Assembly: GCA_008360955.1 (NCBI GenBank) | Contig: LUCM01006694.1 | Span: 200,521 to 264,520 of the forward strand | DNA: 64,000 nt | Source: Fasciolopsis buskii | Lineage: Eukaryota > Platyhelminthes > Trematoda > Plagiorchiida > Fasciolidae | Direction of reading: 5' to 3' | Shown: piece by piece, positions 24,720 through 37,445 of the stretch | How positions within the stretch are numbered: position 1 is the stretch's first letter | How the letters are laid out: every line of letters starts with the position of its first letter | The notes under the pieces: model-generated | Database searches by the model: none | Told to the model about the DNA's origin: nothing | The model's input: the letters and a program-made list of their open reading frames with translations, nothing else | Made by a program: the position numbers and the translations under genes

Positions 24720-27430
24720 TCAGTCACCGACAATCCCAGCGACGGTGCGGAGCACCAGACGAGGCCAAAGCCAAAACTAACTGCATACCTTTACACCAAA
24801 TCATAGCCTGACGGCCAAGTCGCTTATTGAATTCTCGCTCTGCATGTGTAGAATGAACATGAAAAGGTAGACGATGGTCAGGCATACGCAATACGTGTCT
24901 ATGGCACCAAAGGCGATGTAGAGCGATTGTTTTGGCCAGAGGACGACTGCCTGCATGCAAAGGACGACCAAGCCACTAGTCATTGCTCCCCTGGTGTTCC
25001 CACCTTACACGAGCAATGCTTCGGAGGAATCGGTGATCAAAAACAGAAATTCACCGAGCATATTCAACGGAGACAAGCCAACTCTGGCAATTTCAACAAG
25101 TGCTACGAACCGCAGCTTTATACACCCTTTCGCTGAAGGAAAGTCGGTTGTCAGAGGGCACTACAAGTGTCACAGCGTTGCAGTTCGGAATACGACCCCA
25201 TTCCCAACGTCTCCATTAGTGGTAATGAAGCGCCCGAGATATTTAAAACTAATGGTTACCTTCAAATATTCACCACAAAGGATCAGTGGATTCACAGCCT
25301 GCTGCCACTCTTGAAGAAGTATATTGCATTTTGAAGAGACAGTGCACCCACTCTAACTGGATATTTCAATCTCTGCCTGATCCAACAAAGATCGATTTGC
25401 CTGTGAATAGTCAATCTACAAGGCGACCTTATGGGCGTGCTCAAAGTCAGAAACTATACTCCCTTGGAGGAGTTCAACTCCACTGCCCAATAGACAAGAA
25501 AAAGTATTACGTAAAAAATCTACTAAAAAATTCAAAAGAAATAAGTTTACAGTTCAACCTGATCGTACTGCTCCAGAGAAGGGAAAGTATCAAAAGCTAG
25601 TCATTAGTCCTAGCCCGACTTACTTCTGAGGTAGTACACTCCTCTACAAACTGCCATAATGCAGTCCTATCAATGGAATCAAAGTCTGCGCCAAAGTCTA
25701 GGAAAACAGTAATCCCTGGCCTTTGGAACCGAAAAGGTGCTCTTATAGCTGATGGGAGAGAAGATTTGATAAACCAGTCCACGACCAGTGTTAAAACTCA
25801 GCTTGTTCGTCTTGAGTTTCGCATTTGGGCGCGTTGTACAAGTTGAAATAGGTGACAAATTCCAGCAACTTTAGGGCTATCGGGGTTAGACTAAAGCCCG
25901 TTGATCAGCGCATCGCTGGGAGGAATCCTATTGGTTGGAGCGCCAAGCCCTGAGGTTCTCTTACTTGCTTCATTCTCCCACCTTTAAACAGATCTGAGCA
26001 AAATCCATCGGAGCGTGGCGCCTTAAGAGGTCCTTTAAAGTTGAACCTGCGGATCTGAACATTAAAAGATGGACCTATACAAAAAGACCACGACAGGCGT
26101 GTCGAAATAGATTTGGGCGGGACTTACTCGGAAGGTCAGATAAAATTACACTTCAAAAGGCTCACCTCCGCCTATAGGAAATCGCTGGGGCTGTAATCGG
26201 CCGAACCATCATCTTCACAGATCGTTGTCCTGGAACTCAATGCTTTTAATCGGTTGCTAGGATGGGGTAAACAGCATGCAGGAAAGTCGCGCAGCCGTAG
26301 TAGCAGCATGTTCCATCTCCAAGGCACGTTCACACCACCAGATCTCACACTTCCCACGTAGACCATTATGAATTTCGTGTCCCGCAGGAAATCACGCTGC
26401 ACTATTCTCGCCAAAATGTAATATAGACTGGCGTTCGTCAACACGTGGCGGAGGCTCAGGTCACATATGGTTAAGCCCGCGAAACGCAAAACATTTTCGA
26501 CAAGCTGCCAGTGCTCATTGTTGTCATCAGGTGGTGTTGATTCTTGGTTTTCATCTACTGCCCTTTGAAAAATCGATAAGCTAATTGGGTCAGGTGGTTT
26601 GTTGCATCCTAGTAGCTATTGTACCATGCGTTTCGAGGCCCCGCTAACACCCATGAAGGCGGTGACAAACACATGATCGTAGTCGAGCAGAGTGATCTAG
26701 TACGACCAGTAGTCTTGAATGTAACTTCGGCCTCTGTGCTCATAGTGATGTGGTCGATTTGTGTACATTTCTACCACGAAGACATCAGATGCCAGGTAAC
26801 GCATCAGCCATTCGAGCATCTGAGTGAAGCAATCAACGGTATGAACACAGGACAAGCAACTGTCCACTGTTCTTTGAATGAACAAGTGGAGTCATTGGAG
26901 GACAGCCGACCGATTTCAGCACTCAGATCTCAGGCCAGAATCGCGAAACTTGCTCTACTCATATGTTCAGGAGATCGTGCAACTTATTGTAACCGCGACT
27001 GCATCTGAGCTGCAGCTTGTAGGCGTTTAGGTTGAGACGACAAACGGATTACATCTGTCAGAGGTATTGTTATCTAGATTACACAAACTTCCACGCCTCG
27101 CCTCGCCTCGTCTCGCCTCGCCTCGCCTCGCCTCGCCTCGCCTCGACGTTCGATTAGAATCAAATCGAGCAGTGCAGCCTCAGTCCTCCTACGGAGATCT
27201 GCACGGACACAAGCAAGACCGGAAGCCGCGGCTTTGGGATGCACAGAAATGAACCGATGCAGATTTACCGAAGGAATGAATGGACATGTCAACCGAATGA
27301 TATAGCTACAGTCATGAAGGCCAGACCCTTGGCCACAACTCGTATCGATGGCTCAGGTCACTAATGTGAGAGCCAGACACCTTGGTTTCCATTTAGGCAT
27401 TAACGTCCCTACACTGAATGGGACTAGTTG
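24720..27430 (-). mobile_element. RTE-type LINE, near full-length ORF, dead
   Basis: Reading the minus strand across frames recovers the domain order of an RTE-like non-LTR retrotransposon. The apurinic-type endonuclease begins near 27418 (F-S-V-G-T-L, compared with a usual N-V-R-T-L). It includes a TPTSCSSDA block (27027-27001), a DLSAEIGRLS block (about 26940) matching G-D-F-N-A-x-I-G, and TQIDHITM (26764-26741). A linker with EIWWCERALEMEH follows (about 26330). The reverse transcriptase shows KAPRSDGFCSDLFKGG (26024-25977), FLDFGADFDSIDRTALW (25704-25652) and a decayed active-site box, DFEHAHKVAL (about 25448-25419), where Y-A-D-D would be expected. SKCNILLQEWQQ, FKYLGRFITTNGDVGN (about 25247-25199) and VFDHRFLRSIARVRWEH (about 25045-24995) then lead to HVLRMPDHRLPF near 24890. 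Multiple stops and frameshifts, plus a short deletion after motif A, make it inactive. Family assignment is from motif memory, not a search. Confidence 0.85.
27095..27145. repeat. Pentanucleotide (CGCCT)n inside the LINE endonuclease
   Basis: About ten CGCCT units, one of them variant (TCGTCTCGCC), form a pure tandem array. Minus-strand LINE coding resumes on both sides: an EAALLDLI-like block upstream and the TPTSCSSDA block downstream. The array therefore lies within, or replaces, a short stretch of endonuclease sequence. Open frames reading REARRGEA here are by-products. Confidence 0.9.
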
Positions 27431-29165
27431 CAAGGAATCTCGACGACGAAGAAAACCATCAGGCAACAAAAGCGCACTGGCGAGACTTGGCTGATAACCA
27501 AAGGAATAGGGCACGATTACAGGAACAGAACTTCCTCCACCATTATTACGGCCGACTAAGACTGCTAATAAATGAGTATTTATCGGATGGAAAATAGGGA
27601 TATATGAGTTTTAGGGAAAGAAACGGTTGGGTTTCAGCGAGAAATCATTTTCGCGTGTGTGCAAAGAATGCACAGGGTTCCAAATGAAAGATCAGACTGA
27701 CTGATGATTATCTACTTTGTGGGCTATTGTACTACTCGGTCGTCCAGTTCGGAGTAGGCCGTTTTATACTCGGATGCCACTCTAGCCTTAGCACAGCCCA
27801 GCCTAACCTGGAAAGCAGGAATTTCGTTCCAGACAAGCCGTTGGTTACGTGACAGTTAACTGACCTGTCATGAAAAACCTTCGGTACGTGGAATGTGACA
27901 GGGATTAACGACCTTATTTTTAGCCATACACAACAGTTCCAGTTGAATTCTACCAGCCGAACTGTGGTAATTTTAGAGGAAATTTTTTCCAGGTGGAAAC
28001 TTTATCCCCAGCCACTTATCCGGCAATCGTGGACCTAATTTAGCCACGGCTCACCACCACAACGCGGGCCATTTCCTTTTACGCAATTCACGATCGCGTC
28101 TGTTTGAAAGCAGCTAGTATATTGGCACAAAATCCACCCGAGATCCCATTTTTACCGTTTAAGTTCAGTCACACCCACGAGATGAGACAAAATGAGATCT
28201 ACTCACAGCAGCATAATACCCACAATGAAACCATCAGCATGTCATTTACGTTATTTGAATCCTATCTAATTGATAGACTTCATTTCTCTCGGGTGAGTGA
28301 AAGAAGACGAAGACAAATGAAGTGATTGATCGTTTATTGATTATTGGAACAAATTGAAAACTGAGATGGGACTTAACTATCTAGTGATGTCATTCAGTCA
28401 GTGGTACACCACACCACCTGAAAGCGAGGAACAGGAATGGCGATGATCTACCACCGGACAGCATCACATTCACGTAATCATGTGTATATCAAACAATCAA
28501 CCAGTTGGTGAGTATTGTTTAGTTTAATTAGTCGATGCAGGAGTTACCATCGATCCAAGGTTTCAGGTGATGTGTAGGGTATTATGCAACGGGACTGATG
28601 AGAGCCATTCACGTGAATTAGGTATACGACGACAGAGCTGTTTAGGACTGTTTTAAACGCTAAGGTCATGAATCCTTAAAACACCTGACAAGACCGAAGA
28701 TTGCAAATGAACGTCAGACTTCACCGCGGCCGGGCGATTTTAGTTGACCCAGCTTATAATGCTCACGTGGAAGTAGACGCAACCGTTTAGAAGTTATATA
28801 CATTATTTTAGTGTCTAGAATAGCCACTGCACTGTAGTCACGAGATTCCCCTCGTTATATTGTGATTGTATGAATCATTTGGTATGAAGTCAGACAACTC
28901 GGTCTTCTGGATACTATGCTGTAATTCACAGATCAATAAACAAAACTTTCCTCATATGACTGGTGAACGTCGGCTGGCTACAGTAAAAATGGCAATCATC
29001 ACCCAGAGAACTGTCTTTTAAATTGTGGTTCTTGAAACATTTTTGGTGGCTGAATGAACGCTTTGATTTCAGCTCGATGCACCGTGTCATAACAATAGCT
29101 TCCTCATGGGTCATCTCATCTGAATGCACTGTCTATTTGCAAATCATGTTAGCTCTTGATGTACG
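27431..29165. other. No gene recognised
   Basis: This flanks the 5' side of the minus-strand LINE and could hold its 5' untranslated region, but I see no boundary or target-site duplication. Frames are short and without domains. Confidence 0.4.
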
Positions 29166-29320
29166 GAGTGTATCGAAAAATCGATACGCCATGTATTGGT
29201 TTTAATTGTGAATGATACAATGTTAATAACACAACGTTGTTGGTGGATGTAATAAGCCAACGTTCCGACTAACGTGGGTATATTTTCTCAAGGCAAGTTT
29301 TTTGATCAAATGTTCTTATC
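29166..29320 (-). repeat. Repeat family G, copy 1
   Basis: The reverse complement of about 29200-29300 matches 56505-56605, including the shared core AACAACGTTGTGTTATTAAC and a GAAACGTTGGC-like block. A 20-base block at the left edge (ATCGATACGCCATGTATTGG) is in the same orientation as the equivalent block of the other copy, although the interiors are inverted relative to each other. Confidence 0.7.
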
Positions 29321-31296
29321 ATTCAAAGTGAAAATCTACCAATACTAGCATGATTCGATCCGTGGTAAGAAGCAAAACGGCAAACCGCATCATCATAGAA
29401 AATTTAGCAAAGAATTCTTTATCCTTTTCATCATCTCCACAACACTGTGTGTATAGCTATAACCCAAGTTCCTCTTAACTTCCGTCGCAAGCAGACGTTC
29501 CAACATAACTTCTCATAGGACGTCAGTGAGTTAGTCAGTTTCCCTAATGCCAAACAGAGCATCTTCCTGTTTCGGAGCCATCTCTATTTATCGTTGTAAC
29601 AATGTTTCATTTTTGAGCACAGCATAGACCGGTCGATTCTAGGAATTGCCTTTGCCGTGTATTTGTTACTCGAACTAATCAATGATCCAGCCTGTCGGCC
29701 GGTACCATAAGCTGTTGTTCCGTTGAACCTAATTCCGTTCAAACCGAACTTGATCTAAATTGCGGACTTATGATGTTTACATTTCCACTTGATTTAGTGT
29801 TCACGTGCTAACAATTGCAATGTGCACGGGAAATGAGAATCGCAGTATGACAGTCCATGTAGTCCCATGCTTTTTACAAAGGTTCTCCATTGATTTTCTT
29901 GCGGCCAAATACTGGATAACATGACAGTGTTGTCGTATATTTTCCAGTGTAACCTACCATCTAGAATTTAGTAATAACACATCATAATCATTGATTAAAA
30001 TTCTGAAGGCATTATCCCTTTTACTTGGTTTCTAGCGCCACAGTTTTAAATGGTAATTTTGAGCAGAAACAACAACCTCGAGATTGACAAATGCTTTGTC
30101 GAAATGGGATACTCAAACGGGAACCATGACCAATTGGTCTAAAAGCAGATCTGGGCATGCATGGCTGATGGACGATCGATCTGTGTGATACAGACAGACG
30201 ATGGTGATAAATGTCAAGTGCTAAGTCGGATCATTCTGAACTTGTTCGATGCATCAGCCCATGTGATTATCACTCTTACTTGGTAGATCGCATATGATAG
30301 GCCACTCGTTGTGATCTGCGAGAGACAGTCCATGGACTCTGTCTATTGAATCACATTATCAGTGATGTTCATCCTACTGATGAACGCATATATTTTATTA
30401 ATTTACGGATATAGCAAACGGTAAACTCAGGGAGGCAAATGTGATGGTTGCGAACGCATGCTATTGCAATCACGTGATCATAGCCGGTTAAATAATCAGT
30501 GACACCAAACCAGGATGTAGAAAGGTGTGAACTTTAGGCACGACACTGCCTTACGGTTCGTTCCCATTCACTCATCAAGCACAGACGCATTGACATGTTC
30601 GTCAAAGTCATTCATCTTGTCAGTCTGAGGGACTCCAGTGATGTCGAAGTTTTGACAGTACCTGTAAATGACTCTCGAATTTCGCACTTCACATAAAATC
30701 TAAACGCATAAGTTCCTGTTTAGTCGTTAAAATTCTCACAAACATCAACTCGGTTTTTAGGCCCTGCTTTGTCTAACGCGTCGCCGTCACCAAGCCTTAG
30801 TTACCACCACAATACGTCATCTTTGAGCGTTTGGTCGCTGTCCATGAATACACCGTAGGTGTTTGCCTTTAATACGCTTCGATTCATTGATATAAGCTCT
30901 GTGTCATTAGTAACCTAGGCATCTAATTCCGTCCCAGATCACTTTGTCTTAACACGTCGATTCGATCAGTCCTGTCTACACGGGTTATGTCCACATTGAT
31001 TTATCGTTATCAGCATTCTGTACATCTAACGTTCCTACTTACCACCGTTGTTTTATCACCCTATCTACCGAAGAAAACGAGCTTTTACCTACCCCTGAAA
31101 TAATTCTTCATCTCGCATTCCTAACTGTGATTGTGCTGGTAACCGAGCCCTATCGTCCAATGTTGTTATTCTCCAAAACTTCGGCCTCTCACTCATTCTG
31201 TTATTCTATCTTTGACGTCGGCCGTGGGTGGGCGATTCCCGCTGTCTCCACCCACCCGTCCTCTACGTGCTATGACTTACTCGATGACCGATAGAT
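29321..31296. other. No gene recognised
   Basis: No open frame over 60 residues occurs in most of this stretch. No repeat was recognised. Confidence 0.5.
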
Positions 31297-31440
31297 TTGC
31301 ATTGACGATGTCAGCGCCAATGGTAATGAACTGTTTGCAATCTAAACGGGCAAAATCAGAAGCGAGGCAAATGCATAGGTTGACAAACCGGGCTGCATCT
31401 CCATCCCCGTATCAGAAACTCCAGTTATCCTGACACCGGG
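31297..31440 (+). repeat. Repeat family H, copy 1
   Basis: It shares with the minus strand of 58571-58815 a 24-base core (31325-31348) that differs at one position, plus weaker matches on both sides (for example a GCATTG block and a GAAGCGAGG/CATCAGAACATCG region). Both copies are partly open in one frame. The parent element is unknown. Confidence 0.5.
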
Positions 31441-33989
31441 AGCACCATTAAAAGGCTTTTTAGTAATAATCCAACAGCCAGTTAGCACTCCGTTGACTAT
31501 GAGGTAGTGGATGAGGATTTTAGTCCGTTGCTGCAGTATCAGCTCTTCTGAGCCATCCTAGATCGAGCCCATGGCTGTTCCAAAGCTGCTATTCTTATTG
31601 AAGACTATTTATCTTAAGTCTTGATGTCATTTTCGTTGTTCTAAAAGTATGCACCCATGTCTTGTCAAGTCTTCTGGCGACCATTTTTATTGGTCGGCTC
31701 ATCAAGGCCTGCAAAAATAGTTCCTGTTCCAAAGAAGGAACCGGGTACATCCAGCGCAGCGGTAGTTGCATCTGTGATATTCAAAACTTCGGGGTAAAAT
31801 CTAAACTGCCACATTCAATTTTCGAGATGGCCACAGAAAAGCGGTCTACCGGAAAGGGATTAACAATGCCTCGATCCACTCTTGATACTGCAGCATAACA
31901 GTCAGTGTATTCCAGTTTGTCATGAATGTAAAACTGTTTTGATGCAATTCGTGGTCCGTAAAAGCGTTCCCAGTAGTCACAGCAGATCACCTGCTCAACT
32001 CATTATGCTAGTCCGACCAGGAATCGATCAACTCCCGCATCACAGAACATCCTCACAAGAGCTTATCACCGTGAGAAATAGTTCATAGCCGAGAAAACCA
32101 GTGGCAGATGGATGGTATGCTGTGAAACGTTCATATTCAGACCGGTTGACGTAATGTCTATGGTGATCGGCTAAGTAATTAGTCCCGGTTTCGTGTCTCA
32201 GTTCAGACTAGAGGAAGGCCCAGTGTGGACCATCCCTAGCAAGATTCAAACAGCTGTACGGCCAAAATTGTTACTATTACTGGTATCTATCGTTCCAAAC
32301 CTTTAAGACATCATCATTAATGGCACTCTTGACAACTGTGATTAAAACATCCATCCTCAGTTTTTCGACACAGTTCACTTATGAATGTTTTCTGACGTCA
32401 GAAACAAGTCGTTCCATACAATAATTCATCATAATTTATTCGTTTCATTGGCAAAGACATCAGTATGTGCTTATTTCATCACGAATTTCATAATCTTATT
32501 ACAGATGTGTACGAGCGTAATCAATACAGAAATCGAGAAGCGTTTTTGTACATGCAATCCTTCTTGATACCTCACGCGCTAGAATACCTTTGCCACAGAC
32601 GAAGTCTTGCATCAAGTTGGAGGCGTAGTTGAACTGTGTCCGCTGAACCATGTGTTTGTATGATCAAAGCAGCATGCAGTCCTGTAGCGGATCACGTCTA
32701 AGGATCCATCGTACAAGCAGTCGCCTGTTGCCACGCTGCATCTAACCGGGATAACGCTTCGCATGACAATGAATCCCCGATTAAATTGGCAATGCGTACG
32801 AGCATGCGAACGGAAACAGCGAGGTGATGCGCTCAGTAGGAAAAATTGTGTATGTGTGCCTGTATGCATGTATGTGTATGAACGAATCAAGTAGCTGTCC
32901 AACGCGGGCCGGATTACTTACCCGAGTTTAGGATTCCCGAACCAGAATGGGAAACCCAATGACCTGTTGCTTTCAGCTGATGACAGACGTGATTTGCCCA
33001 GGGAGTAGTGCTGAGATCCGAAATCCTCAGTGGACTAGCGAGAACGGACACACTACTCCTTGACTGATAGTTTCCTTGCATTTCAGATCAGTCTAAGTTG
33101 TTCATTTCGACTGTTGGTTGTTGGAAAGCAATGTGACGCACCCGTAGGTCATGAATTGTGTCATGCCGCTAAAAGGTGACAACAAATCAACCGTTCACCG
33201 GCGGTCCCCTAGGTAGACCAGCCAACGGGACCTGGTCGTGTGGCTCATGCCTGTTAGTGGCACTATGGAATTAGATACCGGAAACTATGTTAACAGAGAC
33301 GGTTGCAGGGCTAAGAAACGAAAACCCAATAGAAAGGAACTGTGCTTCCAACCTGTATAATCATACCTTGCTTTTAAGAACAAAACTGGGTCTTTTAGAG
33401 GATCGCCATATGCAAGAAAAAACAACAGTGTTCGAATGATTCAGACAGCTCGAGCACAGTACGGGGAATAATATTGCCGATTCGACTGTGATTTCTGTTT
33501 GCTTTTTGTTATTGAGATTTATCTTGTGAATCGCGCTTTTTTGTTTGGATTTAGTCAAACAACAAAGCAGCCACCGGTCATTGTCTAATCCTTGGCGAAC
33601 CCATTAATGGATTTTTCTCACAACCAATCAGTACATCAGGCTGCACTACGGGTTTTTAAAACGAGAAAATGTACCGGTGTTTTCTTCACATTGCCTTATT
33701 CTTCGTCATGGAAACTGGTATTTATAACCGCCAGTGTCCATACATCTTTACAATTTTTTCGCATCACGTGTTGTTTGCTGTGTCAGTAGGCCGATCTATA
33801 AATTGTTTCCAACAAATGACTCCAAAGGCCGTCTAAGAACCAAGTAGAAACCGATGACGAACGGGTAAGAAAAATATATTCAGATTAAAAGCAGTATTTA
33901 GACTTGTAATTAATATCTAGAATCCGGTCGACAACGGTAGAGTGCTGATACGAGTTATCAATAATTACTGAATTGCCTTTGGCCTAAGC
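31441..33989. other. No gene recognised
   Basis: Short frames only. A TG-rich tract at 32847-32880 is a weak microsatellite. Confidence 0.45.
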
Positions 33990-34130
33990 TACGTGAATGA
34001 AGTCAACAAGAGGACCTACTGCTCGGGGATTTATATACAAGAATGGAAATATGCCGATTGGTGGAATATTTTCCGTCCAATCACCTTCGAGGAATGTTTG
34101 ATTTTCAAGATCGCTTATCGTTACAATTCT
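33990..34130 (+). repeat. Repeat family F, copy 2 (protein-like)
   Basis: This is the plus-strand counterpart of 15360-15515. It reads ATGAATGAAGTCAACAAGAGG near 33993, then a TTTATATACAAGAATGGAA block and a GATTGGTGGAATATTTTCCG block, each with a clear equivalent in copy 1. The frame 33993-34289 stays open for 98 residues. The function is unknown. Confidence 0.5.
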
Positions 34131-36439
34131 CATTGGCCGCTTGTCTACGCTGTGCCGGACCGCATCACGTGGCTTGCACTTAAACCCACCACACTAAGCC
34201 AGAAAAGAAGCCCATGTCCGCATGTCGTTGTCAATGGTTGTCCGAATCGAATAATGACATGCCAAAGGTTGATTGCTGGGCTGTTGTGAAACGCAGATGA
34301 TGCGTGCGAACGGGATGTACGGGAAGCGATTAGTTGATGAGCACGTTTCACGACCGCTCTTGTATGTAGAGTTTGCCAGGTCGACCAATGATTAATGCTA
34401 GCAAAGTGCAAGCCCATGGGCTAATGGAATGATGACAAATTATTTTCATGGGTATTTGCGGTTCCTTGACTGTTGATAAGTGAAGGAGAAGAAAATATGA
34501 CATTGTTAAGCCATAGCCAAGTGAGTTGTCAATTCCTGTGTCTGTCAGTCCAGAGTGGTCACTCATAGTAGCCAAGTGACATCCGTCCACACATCTAGTT
34601 TCATCGATCCTATTAACGTCCAAATATTCGAAATTCGCGCCATGAAACCATTTCTTTTCCCATTGTCACATGATAAGTCGTCTAATTAACGTGCCTTTTC
34701 CTTAACTAATTATTACCATTAAATTTACGTAATGTCGATCAATCTAAAGATGCTCCTAAAAGTTTGTACTTTGACGTTAACTGATATTTGATTTCGTTAA
34801 TGTTGATGTTATTTATTGCGGGTAGGTAGCAAGATTTGTCGCACAAGAAAACTCCGACCATAATGTTGCATGCAATACCAGTTAGACTATAATTGTTAAA
34901 CTGCCATCTTGCTCACGTGACTAATCCATTCCACTTTCTGGAAAAAAGAACCTCGTTGAATGGTCCTAATGTCAGTATGGCAGCAACATAGGCTAAATAG
35001 ATGTTACTCCGTGCAATTGCAAGCAAAGAATGAATATAAATTGTTTTAGTGATTAGCGGATTTGAAACGCGCATCGAACATTCAAGTAAATTGATGGCGT
35101 GTTTACTTCACTGGCGGGGATTTTGTTTAGGCAGCCCAGTTAATTTGCTGACGAAAGCATGGTATGCCAAAACCCATAAAATAGTGATTCGGGACGGAAC
35201 CTTCTGCAGAGGCCCGGGCACATTTACTTCGGTATTGTTATTGCATGTTGACTTCCTTTATAAGTAAGTATTGACAACCACATCGGTAAATTTAAGGCAA
35301 AATTCGTGTCTGCGTGTGGGAAATCATTCTTAACCACTGTTTTGAGGGTTACCTGAAAAACATATTGTCTTACAGAGTAGTACAACACGCAACATAATGA
35401 ATAATTGACTATTCGTTACTCGTTAATGAGACAGTAAAATCGACGAGACTTTCAACACGAACTCTATAGTATCCCTCGTCAACAGTCCCGAGGTGTCCAG
35501 GATGTTATTTTTCTATCTAAGGTGAGCGCGGAATGAGCCCACGTGTGGTAATATCCTGGACTGAAGAATCAATTGAGTAGTGATATATTGCACATAAAAA
35601 CTGTACTTTTTCACCGTTCTTGAAGAATATCCCGAAAATCTATTGATCAACATGTAAGCGGTCTTATTTACTTCAAACAATGAGTCGATTTGTCCATAAA
35701 AGTCGCTGACTGACGGCTCTCAAAACGACGCTTTATTATCTCATGTCCAATTGGAATAACACTAAATGGTTATTCGTGTTTTCAAAATAAAACTTTGCCG
35801 TTCTTTACTGGCTGCCTGACAGAAGAGGACTAAAATGCCTCCATCAACGAGCTTTCATCATATCCAAGTCTAGGAAATAGTTCATTCACATGATAACCCT
35901 TGGAATCGTCTACTGAAACCAAAGCATTTAGTCGTGAATGGAATGACAACATTATAACCAAAGTGGTCGTTCGAGGTCTGTTATCTAACGTACTGAATCG
36001 ACAGACACATCAAACTGAAACGGCCACACAATCGTTTAATATAAAGCAGCTTCGGATATCCACAGAACTGGGGAGAGAAACTTGATAAAATCAATTACTG
36101 GTGATCCATTCAGAAGAATCTGTATTTTCCTCATACACAATCTTGCAGTTTACTCACAAAAGGGGGAACCCTAGTTGGGAAGACGCTACAATAAAAAAAT
36201 TTTGGAATGTTAGTTAAAATCAGAAGTAATCAATAATTACGAAAACTTGTCGCATTTCTGCCCAGGGAAACAAAAATGAAAATTGCAAATTCCAGATATA
36301 AATGGTGATGAATTTGCAACATTGTCAAGAAGTCCAAGGATGGCTTTTTGTGGATTTATTAGTGCACCATTTGAACGTATTTATAACATATATTCCTCAA
36401 CCTTCATCTGTTTTTTTTTGGTTTGATGAGAAGCCACGT
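34131..36439. other. No gene recognised
   Basis: Short frames without domains, and AT-rich segments at 34620-35050 and 35280-35700. No repeat was recognised. Confidence 0.45.
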
Positions 36440-36548
36440 AGAATTGGAAATCCATTTACCTACTAAGCACTCACAGGTTCACTCCGGGTGCCGTATATGA
36501 ACTGACCACCTTCCACTTACCGTACAGATGCTCTATCACTAAGCTACC
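36440..36548 (-). repeat. tRNA-like repeat head, family I
   Basis: The minus strand has GGTAGCTTAGTGATAGAGC, a close A-box and D-arm match, near 36533-36515. About 30 bases on it has a degenerate B-box position (GGTCAGTTCATA). With a poor B box and no acceptor pairing, this is more likely a decayed tRNA-derived repeat than a tRNA gene. Confidence 0.4.
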
Positions 36549-37220
36549 GTGACTGCAGATCCCAAGAGCAAATCACGTAAGAGAACATCCAGTATTGTTA
36601 GAATCACTATTTTTTAAAGGCAAAATTGCTGTTTGAGAATACGAGCAGATCTGTGCCATCCACAATTCACGTAGCAGTCAAGTGATCCGGAGCTAGTGAT
36701 TTCCACTAGTCCAATCTAAGTATTACAAAGACAGCCACTCAATCGTCTAACGTACGGTGTTTTGGTTTCGTCTGGGTCATAGTTACTCTTGAGTTACTTT
36801 TGCCCTATGACGAGCGATCGATATTAAACGATAGTTTTTGAATTGGTCCGCAAATGAGTCATCGGTTGTCCTCGTGTTGCACATACGAATAAATTTGAAT
36901 TGAACATTTCGGTCCCTGATAAATCGATTCTCAGGGCCGCTGTGGCTCTTTCCTACCAGCTCTAACACCAATGCAGATGCTTCTATTGTCAACCAAATAC
37001 TTACAGGTCTGTATGTGGTTGTGCGTGACGGTGTATACCTGGACATGCGTTGATAATGTCGACCAGGTACCAAAACTCACAAAGTGGGTAGGAAAGATTA
37101 AACAAATGGGTGTATTGCAATCCGAAGTACACTATCGACTCCTACCAGATTCAGCATCCGTTTTCAAACACCGATTTCCAACTCGCTTACGGAAAGAAAT
37201 CGAAGGCATTTTGATATTTC
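36549..37220. other. No gene recognised
   Basis: Frames 36783-37073 minus and 36971-37225 plus overlap and carry no domain. Confidence 0.4.
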
Positions 37221-37445
37221 CATGAAATAATTCACCATGTGATATGATTGCTCAAATCACCATTAAGAAACCATGGAAGCATTGTTAAGGCGTTCGACTC
37301 AGAATCGTTCGTTGCGGGTTTGCGTCCCAGTTCGAGCGCGGTGGATATGCAATGCTGATGATTCCTATCAAGAATAAAACAGTTGTACAGTGCTTCCATG
37401 GTTTCTTAATGATGAGCTGAGCGATGGTGAATTATTTCATGAAAA
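37221..37445 (+). repeat. Fold-back tRNA-SINE with inverted arms
   Basis: A left arm (37221-37284) is the inverted complement of a right arm (37388-37441). The arms pair almost perfectly over 54 bases, apart from about ten extra bases in the left arm and a few mismatches. Between them is a tRNA-like segment with GGCGTTCGACTCAGAATCG (37289-37308) and a B-box-like GGGTTTGCGTCCC (37316-37328), then a short body. The left arm takes the place of the tRNA 5' part seen in the copy at 59628-59815. The whole unit could fold into one long hairpin. It looks like a MITE by shape, but its tRNA core and one-armed relative argue for a rearranged SINE. Confidence 0.75.

Noticed and set aside
27067..27292. 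Arg/Glu/Ala- and Leu/Ala/Ser-repeat frames
   Set aside because: They arise from the pentanucleotide array within the dead LINE. The outer parts are endonuclease relics of that LINE.
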